The position numbers were made by a program, and so were the translations under genes. A stretch of 21,900 nucleotides of DNA from JBBKWJ01 sp037968895. Lineage in GTDB: Bacteria > Actinomycetota > Acidimicrobiia > Acidimicrobiales > SZUA-35. This document shows, in pieces, positions 1 to 6,505 of this stretch. The notes beneath the pieces were generated by a model that saw only the letters and a list, made by a program, of their open reading frames with translations, did not search any database and was not told the DNA's origin. Where the stretch lies: assembly GCA_037968895.1 (NCBI GenBank), contig JBBKWJ010000278.1, positions 1-21,900 of the forward strand, written 5' to 3'. Positions within the stretch are counted from its first letter, which is position 1. Every line of letters begins with the position of its first letter.

Positions 1-450
1 TGGGTCAGCGTGTCGACGCCACAGACCGGAGAAACTGACGACTTTCTGCTCGCCGGAGCCGCAATCGGAAAGGCAATCGCAGAATCTGATCGCCGGGTTG
101 TGTTGCTGGCCTCAGGGGCGATGAGCCACAAATTCTGGCCCCTCAAACAGCTTCGTTCTCACGAGTCGTCAGACCCGGTGCATATTAGAACCACTGAGCA
201 TCGGGCCGCCGACGAAGAGCGCCTGGCTTGGCTAAAGGCGGGCGAACACGACAAGGTGATCGACACAATGGATGAGTTCCTCCGATTCACTCCCGAAGGA
301 CGGTTCGGCCACTATCTTCAAATGATCGCGGCCATTGGTGGACGCAGCTGCACCGCCAAGGGCGTGCAATATGGAGAGTATGAGAACGCGATCGGTACAG
401 GACAGGTTCACGTGTGGTTCGAACGGCCCAATAATGGCTGGACAGCCTGA
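1..450 (+). CDS. Class III (LigB/HpaD-type) extradiol ring-cleavage dioxygenase, C-terminal part (5' truncated by window edge)
   Basis: The reading frame is open from base 1 and ends at a TGA at 448-450, so this is the C-terminal part of a gene that begins before the window; the GTG at 10 is probably internal. The visible part resembles the C-terminal half of LigB-family enzymes such as homoprotocatechuate (3,4-dihydroxyphenylacetate) 2,3-dioxygenase: a beta-strand followed by an ASGAMSH segment with a conserved-type Ser-His, a helical stretch, and a final GTGQVHVWFE strand near the end. Such enzymes use Fe(II) to cleave catechol-type rings to a muconate semialdehyde in the cytoplasm. The HpaE-like aldehyde dehydrogenase 1 kb downstream on the other strand would suit the product of such a reaction. 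The metal-binding N-terminal half is not in the window, so activity and substrate cannot be judged. An amidohydrolase-like or AmmeMemoRadiSam-type LigB relative is the main alternative. Confidence 0.7.
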   Translation, partial: WVSVSTPQTGETDDFLLAGAAIGKAIAESDRRVVLLASGAMSHKFWPLKQLRSHESSDPVHIRTTEHRAADEERLAWLKAGEHDKVIDTMDEFLRFTPEGRFGHYLQMIAAIGGRSCTAKGVQYGEYENAIGTGQVHVWFERPNNGWTA

Positions 451-492
451 AACCAGCTGGTTTACGGTCATCTCGACGTCAGAACTGCCGAC

Positions 493-1461
493 GTGACTGA
501 CATGTCGCATGAGTTCCTAGACGCCGTCATTTCGGCGCTCCCCGAACTTCACGAAGATGACCGCGGTCATCTTCGTGATGCCCTTGAGGAGTGGTACAGC
601 AGCCAGCCGGGCGAGCTGCCTCCTATTGACGCGGCCATTCGCGAGCTTCGACAACGCCTCGGCCTCCCCGTTGTCGACGAACCAGTGGCGGAAGAACCGG
701 TCACTGAAGAGCCAGTCGTTGAAGAGCCTGTTGTTGAAGAGCCTGTCGTTGAACAGCCTGTTGTTGAAGAGCCTGTCGTCGAAGAAGCGACTGCCGAAGA
801 CTCAGAACCAGACGAGAAGCCCGAGCCAGCTCCCGAGAAGGATCCGGAGCCAGCGCCAAAGCGAGGGCTGAAATTCTGGCGCCTAGCTTCGAACGATCCA
901 AAGACGTTGCTCATCGTGGGTGCAGGGCTCGTTGCGAGCGGAGTGGCGTTCGGCTGGTGGAATGCGAGTCCGGCCTTCACGCTCGACACTGTTGCGATCG
1001 ACAGCGAAACGATCGAAGTGATGTGGGTAGATTCCGACGATCCGAGTCGGGTCGTTCGTTGTTCTCCTGGCGAGCTCGAAGTTGCGGCCAGGATTCTGAC
1101 TGTCGGCCGAACAACTCTCGACAGCGTGGCGCTGCCGTTACTTGATGGCGAATGGTCTTCCGCTGGGTCGGTTGAGCGAGTCTCCGCTGAAATCTCACCC
1201 GTCGGGTCAGACGAGTCGTTCCCTGTCGCCGGCTACAACCTTGGCCAGTCGGGCAACAACGAGCATGACATTCGACTGATTTATCGCATTTCCGACTGCG
1301 ACCAAATCGAAGCAATGCCAAGCGCAACGGCGCTCACGATCAACTATCGCTTCCACGGACGCGATCAGTCTGCCGACGTGAAGCTTCCCGAGCGCCTCGC
1401 GTTTATCGATGAAGACTGCCGGCCCAAAGACCTTGAAGCCGGCGACTGCCCGAGCAGTTAG
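493..1461 (+). CDS. Unknown single-pass membrane protein with Glu-Pro-Val-Val-Glu repeats
   Basis: I do not recognise a family. Residues 1-57 form an acidic, probably helical N-terminal segment. Residues 59-98 are a tandem pentapeptide repeat (EEPVV with small variations), followed by an acidic Pro/Glu/Lys linker to about residue 121. A basic stretch precedes one hydrophobic helix at about 137-156. By the positive-inside rule the repeat region is cytoplasmic and the 165-residue C-terminal domain is outside. The outer domain has four cysteines (in VRCSPG, SDCDQ, DEDCRP and GDCPS), which could form disulfides. The GTG at 493 or the ATG at 502 could be the start; neither has a convincing ribosome-binding site. 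The gene follows the dioxygenase fragment by 42 bases in the same direction. Its stop codon directly abuts the stop of the convergent aldehyde dehydrogenase gene. An envelope-anchoring or scaffolding role would be a guess only. Confidence 0.75.
   Translation: MTDMSHEFLDAVISALPELHEDDRGHLRDALEEWYSSQPGELPPIDAAIRELRQRLGLPVVDEPVAEEPVTEEPVVEEPVVEEPVVEQPVVEEPVVEEATAEDSEPDEKPEPAPEKDPEPAPKRGLKFWRLASNDPKTLLIVGAGLVASGVAFGWWNASPAFTLDTVAIDSETIEVMWVDSDDPSRVVRCSPGELEVAARILTVGRTTLDSVALPLLDGEWSSAGSVERVSAEISPVGSDESFPVAGYNLGQSGNNEHDIRLIYRISDCDQIEAMPSATALTINYRFHGRDQSADVKLPERLAFIDEDCRPKDLEAGDCPSS
667..786 (+). repeat. 15-bp in-frame tandem repeat encoding EEPVV units
   Basis: About eight 15-base units of the type GAAGAGCCTGTYGTT lie in tandem inside the membrane protein gene. 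The central units (about 709-786) are nearly identical, while the first three are more degenerate. The unit length is a multiple of three, so copy-number change would keep the frame. The codons alternate (GTT/GTC) in a way that suggests duplication of 30-base blocks. Confidence 0.85.
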
Positions 1462-2907
1462 TTATTCCAAAATCTGGAGGGTTTTAAGGTCTGACTGGAA
1501 GTCGAGTGCGTAGTCGCCGCCCTCTCGTCCGATGCCGGACATCCGGCAGCCTCCAAATGGCGCCGTCAGATCTCTGACGAGGAACGTGTTGACCCAGACA
1601 GTGCCGGCATTTACGAGGCGGCCGATGCGCTCGGCTTTCACGTTGTCGCTTGTGTAGACAATGGCCGAAAGGCCGTAGACAGTGCTGTTGGCGAGTTCAA
1701 GGGCTTCAGCTTCGGTGTCAAATGTCTGGAACGTCAACACGGGACCGAACACCTCGTTTTGCACGATCTCTGAGTCGTTCGACTTCGGGAAGATCAGGGT
1801 TGGCTCATACCAGAGGCCGCCGTCCTTCCAGACCTTTCCGCCCCGCACGATCTCGTCGCCGTTTGCCCTGGCCCGCTCAACAAACCCGCTAATGCTGGCG
1901 AGATGTTCGGGGTGGATGACCGGCGAGACAGTTGTTTTAGGGTCGCGGCTGTCGCCAAGCACGTGCGCGTCGGTGTGACGATGGAATGCTTCGAGGAACT
2001 CTTCGCGAATCGACGATTCGACGAGTAGTCGGGTTCCCGACAGGCAGACCTGTCCAGCGTCGTCGTATTGACCTGCGGCCTTCTTGGCGGCGGCCTCAAT
2101 ATCGGCGTCGGCAAACACAATGAACGGATTCTTTCCGCCGAGTTCGGCCGTAAACGGCACAAGGTTCTTCGCTGCTGCGATCCCAATGTGTTTCGCCGTT
2201 GCGGTTGAGCCCGTAAACGAAATACGTCGCACCCGCTCGTCAGCGACAAGGGCTGCGCCGACCTCTTCGCCAATGCCTTGCACGACATTGAAGACCCCAG
2301 CCGGGAACCCTGCTTCGTCAGCTAAGTCAGCTAGCAGCGATGCAGTGAGTGGTGACCACTCGGCCGGCTTCAAGATAATGGGATTGCCTGCTGCAAGGGC
2401 GGGCGCCAACTTCCATGTCGAAAGCATGAACGGAGCGTTCCACGGGGTGATGATGATGGTTGGTCCGGCCGGCATACGGATGACTCGATTGAACGTGCCC
2501 TTCGACGACCATTCGCGTTCGATGTAGGCAGCGGCGTGCTCGCCGTATGTACGGAAGTTGATGGCAGCCCGCTTGATGACGCGCAACTGCAGACTCTCAA
2601 GGAGCATGGCCATGTCGAGGCATTCGACCATTGCGAGATCGTCGATGTTTGCCTCGATCAGCTCGGCCATCCGACTCATCACGGCCGCCCGTTCGATAAC
2701 CGGAGTGGCAGCCCAGCCGGGGGCTGCGGCGGTCGCAGCGTCGAGCGCCATGCGTGCCGTTACATCGTCGCCGCGGGCAATATCGGCCAGCTTTAGCGAC
2801 CAGTCAAGCGGCGAGCGAACCTCGAACGTTGTGGGTGACGAGACGCGTGTGCCACCGATGTAGTGATCGGGCGAAATCGCTACACCCTCTACTGTTACTC
2901 GCGACAT
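1462..2907 (-). CDS. NAD(P)-dependent aldehyde dehydrogenase, HpaE/2-hydroxymuconate-semialdehyde dehydrogenase-like
   Basis: This is a full-length ALDH-superfamily enzyme (481 residues) that oxidises an aldehyde to an acid with NAD(P)+. The sequence shows ITPWNAPF with the oxyanion Asn157, Lys180 in the ILKPAEWSP cofactor motif, FTGST (231-235), ELGGKNP with general-base Glu255, and catalytic Cys288 in GQVCLSG. The usual EVFGPV motif and a C-terminal PFGGCRMSGIGREGG stretch are also present. Overall style is close to 5-carboxymethyl-2-hydroxymuconate semialdehyde and related aromatic-pathway dehydrogenases, though gamma-aminobutyraldehyde-type (PuuC-like) enzymes are near relatives. An AGGAG ribosome-binding site lies six bases before the ATG. 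It is the last gene of the minus-strand arm of the catabolic cluster, 32 bases after the EamA transporter. It probably removes the aldehyde made by ring cleavage or by the dehydrogenase encoded in the opposite arm. Confidence 0.93.
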   Translation of the reverse strand: MSRVTVEGVAISPDHYIGGTRVSSPTTFEVRSPLDWSLKLADIARGDDVTARMALDAATAAAPGWAATPVIERAAVMSRMAELIEANIDDLAMVECLDMAMLLESLQLRVIKRAAINFRTYGEHAAAYIEREWSSKGTFNRVIRMPAGPTIIITPWNAPFMLSTWKLAPALAAGNPIILKPAEWSPLTASLLADLADEAGFPAGVFNVVQGIGEEVGAALVADERVRRISFTGSTATAKHIGIAAAKNLVPFTAELGGKNPFIVFADADIEAAAKKAAGQYDDAGQVCLSGTRLLVESSIREEFLEAFHRHTDAHVLGDSRDPKTTVSPVIHPEHLASISGFVERARANGDEIVRGGKVWKDGGLWYEPTLIFPKSNDSEIVQNEVFGPVLTFQTFDTEAEALELANSTVYGLSAIVYTSDNVKAERIGRLVNAGTVWVNTFLVRDLTAPFGGCRMSGIGREGGDYALDFQSDLKTLQILE

Positions 2908-2939
2908 CGGAGACTCCTATCGTTTGGACCCGAACTATT

Positions 2940-3776
2940 CTAGAGCGTGGTGAGCGGTACGGCCACCAGAGCTAGCCCAACTGCGATCCATTGCTGGCGC
3001 TGCAGTCGTTCCCGCAGCACTGCTCCTGCAAGCAGAACCGTCGAGATTGGGTAGAGCCCGGTCAACACGCCGGCGACACTAAGCGGCCCACGTCGCAGTG
3101 CCTCAGACGCAAGGATGACGGCGATTGCTTCGATCACCCCGGCGGGGATCGTGGCCCGCAGAGTGTTGGTCGGCACACGCCAGCCACCGGTTATCGAGAT
3201 AGCCAGTGAGACCTGAACCGAAACCGACACAACCCGAGCAACTACCAGCGGCCAAAGCCCCTCATCGCCGGGAATTTCTCCGAGGCTCCAAAAGAAAACA
3301 GCAAAAACCATGCCAGCAACAATTGCCATGTAGAACGATCGAATGCCGGAGTCGGTGTTGTCATCAGGATCGTCTGACCAAGAGATCAAACCGCCAGCGA
3401 CTATCGCGAGCACGACGCCAATTGACGCAAGGACGGTGAGTCTGTCACCTCCAAAGACGCCGACCGCGACGAGAATTACCGCCGTAACAGTGGCTGCTAC
3501 TGGTGCCGCAATCGACATCTTTCCGTCGCGAAGCGCCACCAGGTAAATCGTGAAACCGATCGCGCCTGCGACACCACTAAGGGCTCCGTACGCCAATCCA
3601 CCAATGGTGATCGTCGTTGCCGTGAAGAATGGCACGAGTAGGAGCAGCGTCACTCCACTCGCAACATTCGACGCAATCGGAACTCGTTGTGGAGCCGATG
3701 CCCGGGAACCGATGCCAAGTAGAAAGTCGGAGCCGCCGATAATCAGCGCCGAGGCAAGAGCCAGTAACGCAGTCAA
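2940..3776 (-). CDS. EamA/DMT-family membrane transporter
   Basis: The 278-residue protein has about ten hydrophobic helices arranged as two similar halves, the typical size and layout of the drug/metabolite transporter (EamA) family. The second half contains the usual LTGLYPISTVLLAGAVLRE-type segment with a conserved Glu near the end of the penultimate helix pair. A short hydrophilic loop (around SWSDDPDDNTDSG) separates the halves. I chose the TTG at 3776 because an in-frame stop lies just upstream (3804-3806) and the first helix is complete from there. The gene starts only 27 bases after the stop of the amidotransferase-like gene and lacks a good ribosome-binding site, so translational coupling is likely. 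Its position inside the cluster suggests it moves the pathway's substrate or a product across the membrane. The substrate cannot be read from the sequence. Confidence 0.88.
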   Translation of the reverse strand: MTALLALASALIIGGSDFLLGIGSRASAPQRVPIASNVASGVTLLLLVPFFTATTITIGGLAYGALSGVAGAIGFTIYLVALRDGKMSIAAPVAATVTAVILVAVGVFGGDRLTVLASIGVVLAIVAGGLISWSDDPDDNTDSGIRSFYMAIVAGMVFAVFFWSLGEIPGDEGLWPLVVARVVSVSVQVSLAISITGGWRVPTNTLRATIPAGVIEAIAVILASEALRRGPLSVAGVLTGLYPISTVLLAGAVLRERLQRQQWIAVGLALVAVPLTTL

Positions 3777-3803
3777 CGTAGGCCGTCGCGGGCGACGAGG
3801 TTG

Positions 3804-4520
3804 CTAGGCAACCGGTGCCATAGCGATCTCGCGTATGAACCAATCAACAAGCTGGTTTGTGTTCGGCCTGGCGAGGGGAACGTTTGCGTCGCACGCGGCG
3901 ATCAGTTCGGCTCGCGTGATCCCCAACTTTGCGAGCTCGCCTTCGCCGTCAGCGAATTCCATGTCGAGCCAGGCTGTGACGTGTTCGGTCGTGACCTCGG
4001 GGTGGAACTGCAGGCCAAGGTTTCGACGCAAGCGGAATGCTTGGGTGCCAACCTCGTCTTTGGCAATGACCTCTGCTCCCGGGGGTGCTTCGAAACGGTC
4101 ATAATGCCATTGCATCCATGGACCGGTTCTGAGCTCATCGGGGAGCGTCGACTCGAGATGGTGCCACCCGACCTGGGGTGCTTCGGACTTGATCACTTTC
4201 CCGCCGAGTGCCTCTGCCATTGCCTGGCCGCCGAAGCAGACACCAAAGGTCGGCACTGCGGCGGCATCGGCCGCTCGGAGGAAGTCGAGCTCGTCGTTGA
4301 TCCATGACCCGATGGTGTCGTGGTCGTAAACCGACCACACGGCGCCCATTGGAGCGATCAGGTCATAGTCGGCCGGGTCAGGAAACGTTACGGTCGCGTC
4401 TGGTTCGCCGACGCTTGTGGCAATCGGCAACAACTCAAGGCTGTAGCCATGATGTTCCAGGCGTTCCCCAACAAGCGAAGGAATCGAGCCAGGATCATGA
4501 ACGATGATCAGTGCACGCAT
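3804..4520 (-). CDS. Class I glutamine amidotransferase-like protein (possible gamma-glutamyl amide hydrolase)
   Basis: The 238-residue protein has the class I glutamine amidotransferase fold with the full triad: Cys95 in FGVCFGGQ, His173 and Glu175 in QFHPEV. It has no synthetase domain and belongs with the free-standing GuaA-like amidotransferases. Members of this group act as hydrolases of gamma-glutamyl amides; AtdA2, which accompanies the GS-like AtdA1 in aniline degradation, is the relevant example from established knowledge. A tail of about 60 residues follows the triad (from about residue 180). The gene sits 43 bases after the PuuD-like hydrolase and 27 bases before the transporter on the same strand, and the cluster also contains a GS-like ligase. 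I infer a role in removing or transferring a gamma-glutamyl group, but an amidotransferase partner for another enzyme is possible. Confidence 0.85.
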   Translation of the reverse strand: MRALIIVHDPGSIPSLVGERLEHHGYSLELLPIATSVGEPDATVTFPDPADYDLIAPMGAVWSVYDHDTIGSWINDELDFLRAADAAAVPTFGVCFGGQAMAEALGGKVIKSEAPQVGWHHLESTLPDELRTGPWMQWHYDRFEAPPGAEVIAKDEVGTQAFRLRRNLGLQFHPEVTTEHVTAWLDMEFADGEGELAKLGITRAELIAACDANVPLARPNTNQLVDWFIREIAMAPVA

Positions 4521-4563
4521 CGCCCGAGCCTAGTCTTCTGCGTTGCCGAACGACGCAATGGAG

Positions 4564-5292
4564 TTACGCGATGCGGCGGGCCGCGACAGCCGCTGCTTTC
4601 TCGATCAGCCAGTCAAACACTGGCTCCTGGCGCTCGAGCATCTCCGGATGCCATTGCACGCTGAGGACGTCGTGATCGTCCATCTCGAGCCCCTCGATGG
4701 TGCCGTCCTCGGCCCACGCGGTCACCGTGAGGCCAGCGCCGACTTTTGCAATCGTCTGGTGATGCAGAGAGTTCACTTTGGCCGAGCCCTCGTACAGCTT
4801 GTCGAGTGTTGACCCGGCAGCGAAGCGAAGTTCGTGAACTTCAGCGCTTGGCGCCACGTCGTAGCGAGCATGAGGGGGCTCGTCTTGGTCGAGCGTTCCG
4901 CCGGCGAAGACGTTGAGCAGCTGGTGACCACGGCAGATCCCGAGAGTTGGCACCTCTGCGTCGATGGCAGCGGCGAGCAACTTGAACTCGATGTCGTCGC
5001 GAATGGCTTCAACCTCGGAGTTGGTGTTCTCGTGGTCGTACCGGCTGGGGTCGATGTCAGCGCCGCCGGTGAGCACGATGCCATCAAGGCGACCAGTGAA
5101 CTCAGCCGGATCAACATCGAGCGGGAGGTGCAGTGGCAGTCCACCGGCTTGGATGACCGCTCGTGCGTATAGCGAAATATAGATGTCGGCCTCAAGAACA
5201 TGGAGCGACTCGGGGAAGCCGACCATTTGTCCGAGCGTTTTGCGACGGCCGGTTAGCCCGATGAGAGGTCGATGGTTTTGCGTGGCACTCAT
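4564..5292 (-). CDS. PuuD-type gamma-glutamyl-gamma-aminobutyrate hydrolase family protein (peptidase C26)
   Basis: The enzyme family hydrolyses gamma-glutamyl amides, for example gamma-glutamyl-GABA to glutamate and GABA. Visible motifs are LTGGADIDPSRY (74-85), the nucleophile Cys120 in LGICRGHQLLNV, a VNSLHHQ segment (173-179), and His215/Glu217 in VQWHPE. The length from the ATG at 5292 is 242 residues, normal for the family, and the protein begins directly with the IGLTGRR strand. The frame is open further upstream to 5463, but that extension would run into the divergent dioxygenase gene and matches nothing in the family. No clear Shine-Dalgarno sequence precedes 5292; a 6-bp hairpin (5298-5313) occupies that position instead. 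It is the first gene of the minus-strand arm and is divergent from the NicX-like/GS-like arm, as expected for a gamma-glutamylation pathway. Confidence 0.9.
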   Translation of the reverse strand: MSATQNHRPLIGLTGRRKTLGQMVGFPESLHVLEADIYISLYARAVIQAGGLPLHLPLDVDPAEFTGRLDGIVLTGGADIDPSRYDHENTNSEVEAIRDDIEFKLLAAAIDAEVPTLGICRGHQLLNVFAGGTLDQDEPPHARYDVAPSAEVHELRFAAGSTLDKLYEGSAKVNSLHHQTIAKVGAGLTVTAWAEDGTIEGLEMDDHDVLSVQWHPEMLERQEPVFDWLIEKAAAVAARRIA

Positions 5293-5297
5293 TTCGA

Positions 5298-5313
5298 CGA
5301 GACTAGCGTCTCG
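5298..5313 (-). promoter_or_regulatory. Inverted repeat/hairpin at the start of the PuuD-like gene
   Basis: The 16 bases CGAGACTAGCGTCTCG have perfect 6-base arms around a 4-base loop. On the transcript of the PuuD-like gene this hairpin would end five bases before the ATG, where a ribosome-binding site would normally be. It could also be a protein-binding site. Function is inferred from position only. Confidence 0.4.
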
Positions 5314-5358
5314 CTGCTGTGGAGGAACGAGTGCATCCTTCACCGTTAACGCAATCGT

Positions 5359-5387
5359 TTGAGTCCGAACAAATAGTGTGTTCTTAT
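5359..5387 (+). promoter_or_regulatory. Candidate promoter with embedded inverted repeat for the NicX-like operon
   Basis: A TTGAGT box (5359-5364) and a TCTTAT box (5382-5387) are separated by 17 bases. They would start transcription about 25 bases before the ATG at 5419. The spacer contains the inverted repeat GAACA-N7-TGTTC (5367-5383), a layout typical of a repressor or activator site between -35 and -10. The -10 box is only a moderate match, so this is a prediction. No regulator gene is adjacent in the window. Confidence 0.4.
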
Positions 5388-5418
5388 TGGTGGCTCCGAC
5401 ACGGCGAGGATGGTTTCG

Positions 5419-6459
5419 ATGCAGCGAATCGCATGGCACTGGATCGATCGATTCAGCGAGCAATTCGACCGTTGCGCGCTTCGTCCTGGCGACTCGGCGG
5501 TGGTACTGAGCGAAACGACTAGCCGCCCTGAGCTGGTCGAGACAGCACGCCTGGCCCTAGAAAAGTGCGGCGCCCACGTCGCTGAGTTTGTGCTGCAGAC
5601 GCCTGCAAACCCAGGGCCGGTCCCGATTCGGTCGACCGGCGCCTCGCTCGCCATTGGTGGTCATCCCGGCGTCGTGGCTGGACTGAAGGGAGTTGACTTC
5701 GTCGTCGACTGCACCGTCGAGGGCTTGCTTCACTCTGCTGAGCTCGGCGAGATCCTCGGCTCCGGCACGCGGATATTGATGATCTCGAACGAGCATCCCG
5801 AAACGTATGAGCGAATGGTCCACGACCCAACGCTCGCCGACCGTGTTGCGGAGGGAGCGAAGCGGCTGCGAGCAGCAACGACCATGACCGCCACATCGGC
5901 CGCCGGGACCGACCTGACCGTCACGATGGCAGGTGCCGTCATCGCGGGCTCAAGCGGCTACACCGCCGAACCTGGCGACATCGCGCATTGGCCTGGTGGC
6001 CTAGTACTCGCCTTCCCCGCTGCTGGTTCAACCAACGGTGTCGTTGTCCTCGCCCCTGGCGACATCAATCTGACGTTCAAAGACTACGTTCGCTCGACAA
6101 TTCGTCTCACGATCGAAAACGACTACATCACCAGCATCGACGGTGACGGCGTCGATGCCGAACTCTTTCGGTCGTACCTCGGCGCGTTCGATGAGTCCGA
6201 TGCCTACGCCGTATCGCACGTCGGATGGGGCATGAACAACGGCGCCAGGTGGGACACGCTTCCCCTCTGGGACAAGAGCCAGATAAACGGCACGGAACTC
6301 CGGGCATTCGCTGGCAACTTCTTGTACTCGACAGGTGCAAACGAAGTGGCTGGCCGATTCTGCCGGGGCCATTTCGATCTTCCGATGCGCCATCACACCG
6401 TCTCGCTCGACGGTGCTCCCGTTGTGGTCGACGGCATCCTCGTCGCCGATCTGGCATAG
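5419..6459 (+). CDS. NicX-like (2,5-dihydroxypyridine 5,6-dioxygenase family) ring-cleavage enzyme
   Basis: The protein resembles NicX of Pseudomonas putida across its length. NicX is the Fe(II) dioxygenase, related to M29 aminopeptidases, that opens 2,5-dihydroxypyridine to N-formylmaleamate in nicotinate breakdown. From the ATG at 5419 the protein is 346 residues and retains the three iron ligands I recall for NicX (His265, His318, Asp320) as His267 in AVSHVGWG and His318/Asp320 in CRGHFDLP. Other family-like segments are EPGDIAHWPGG (184-194), GDINLTFKDYVR (214-225) and AFAGNFLYSTG (297-307). I prefer 5419 over the ATG at 5410 because the GAGGA at 5406-5410 is correctly spaced only for 5419. 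It leads the plus-strand arm with the GS-like and dehydrogenase genes. The exact substrate may differ from dihydroxypyridine, since family members of unknown function exist. Confidence 0.85.
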   Translation: MQRIAWHWIDRFSEQFDRCALRPGDSAVVLSETTSRPELVETARLALEKCGAHVAEFVLQTPANPGPVPIRSTGASLAIGGHPGVVAGLKGVDFVVDCTVEGLLHSAELGEILGSGTRILMISNEHPETYERMVHDPTLADRVAEGAKRLRAATTMTATSAAGTDLTVTMAGAVIAGSSGYTAEPGDIAHWPGGLVLAFPAAGSTNGVVVLAPGDINLTFKDYVRSTIRLTIENDYITSIDGDGVDAELFRSYLGAFDESDAYAVSHVGWGMNNGARWDTLPLWDKSQINGTELRAFAGNFLYSTGANEVAGRFCRGHFDLPMRHHTVSLDGAPVVVDGILVADLA

Positions 6460-6505
6460 CCGAATAGCATCCACCTCAACTGAATCTCACTATCGAAAGG
6501 TCGAC

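Noticed and set aside
667..786. Tandem repeat considered as a CRISPR array.
   Set aside because: Units are 15 bases, directly adjacent, without spacers, and in frame in a gene.
567..989. Minus-strand frame with a Thr-Gly-Ser-Ser repeat.
   Set aside because: It is the antisense of the EEPVV repeat; the repeat pattern is forced by the 15-base unit, and the plus-strand gene has the membrane helix and sensible composition.
5293..5463. N-terminal extension of the PuuD-like protein to an upstream ATG.
   Set aside because: It overlaps the start of the divergent NicX-like gene and its promoter, and family members begin near the IGLTGRR strand.
6335..6505. Longer GS-like frame starting inside the NicX-like gene.
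   Set aside because: The extension is an out-of-frame reading of the NicX-like coding end; the ATG at 6506 has a good ribosome-binding site.
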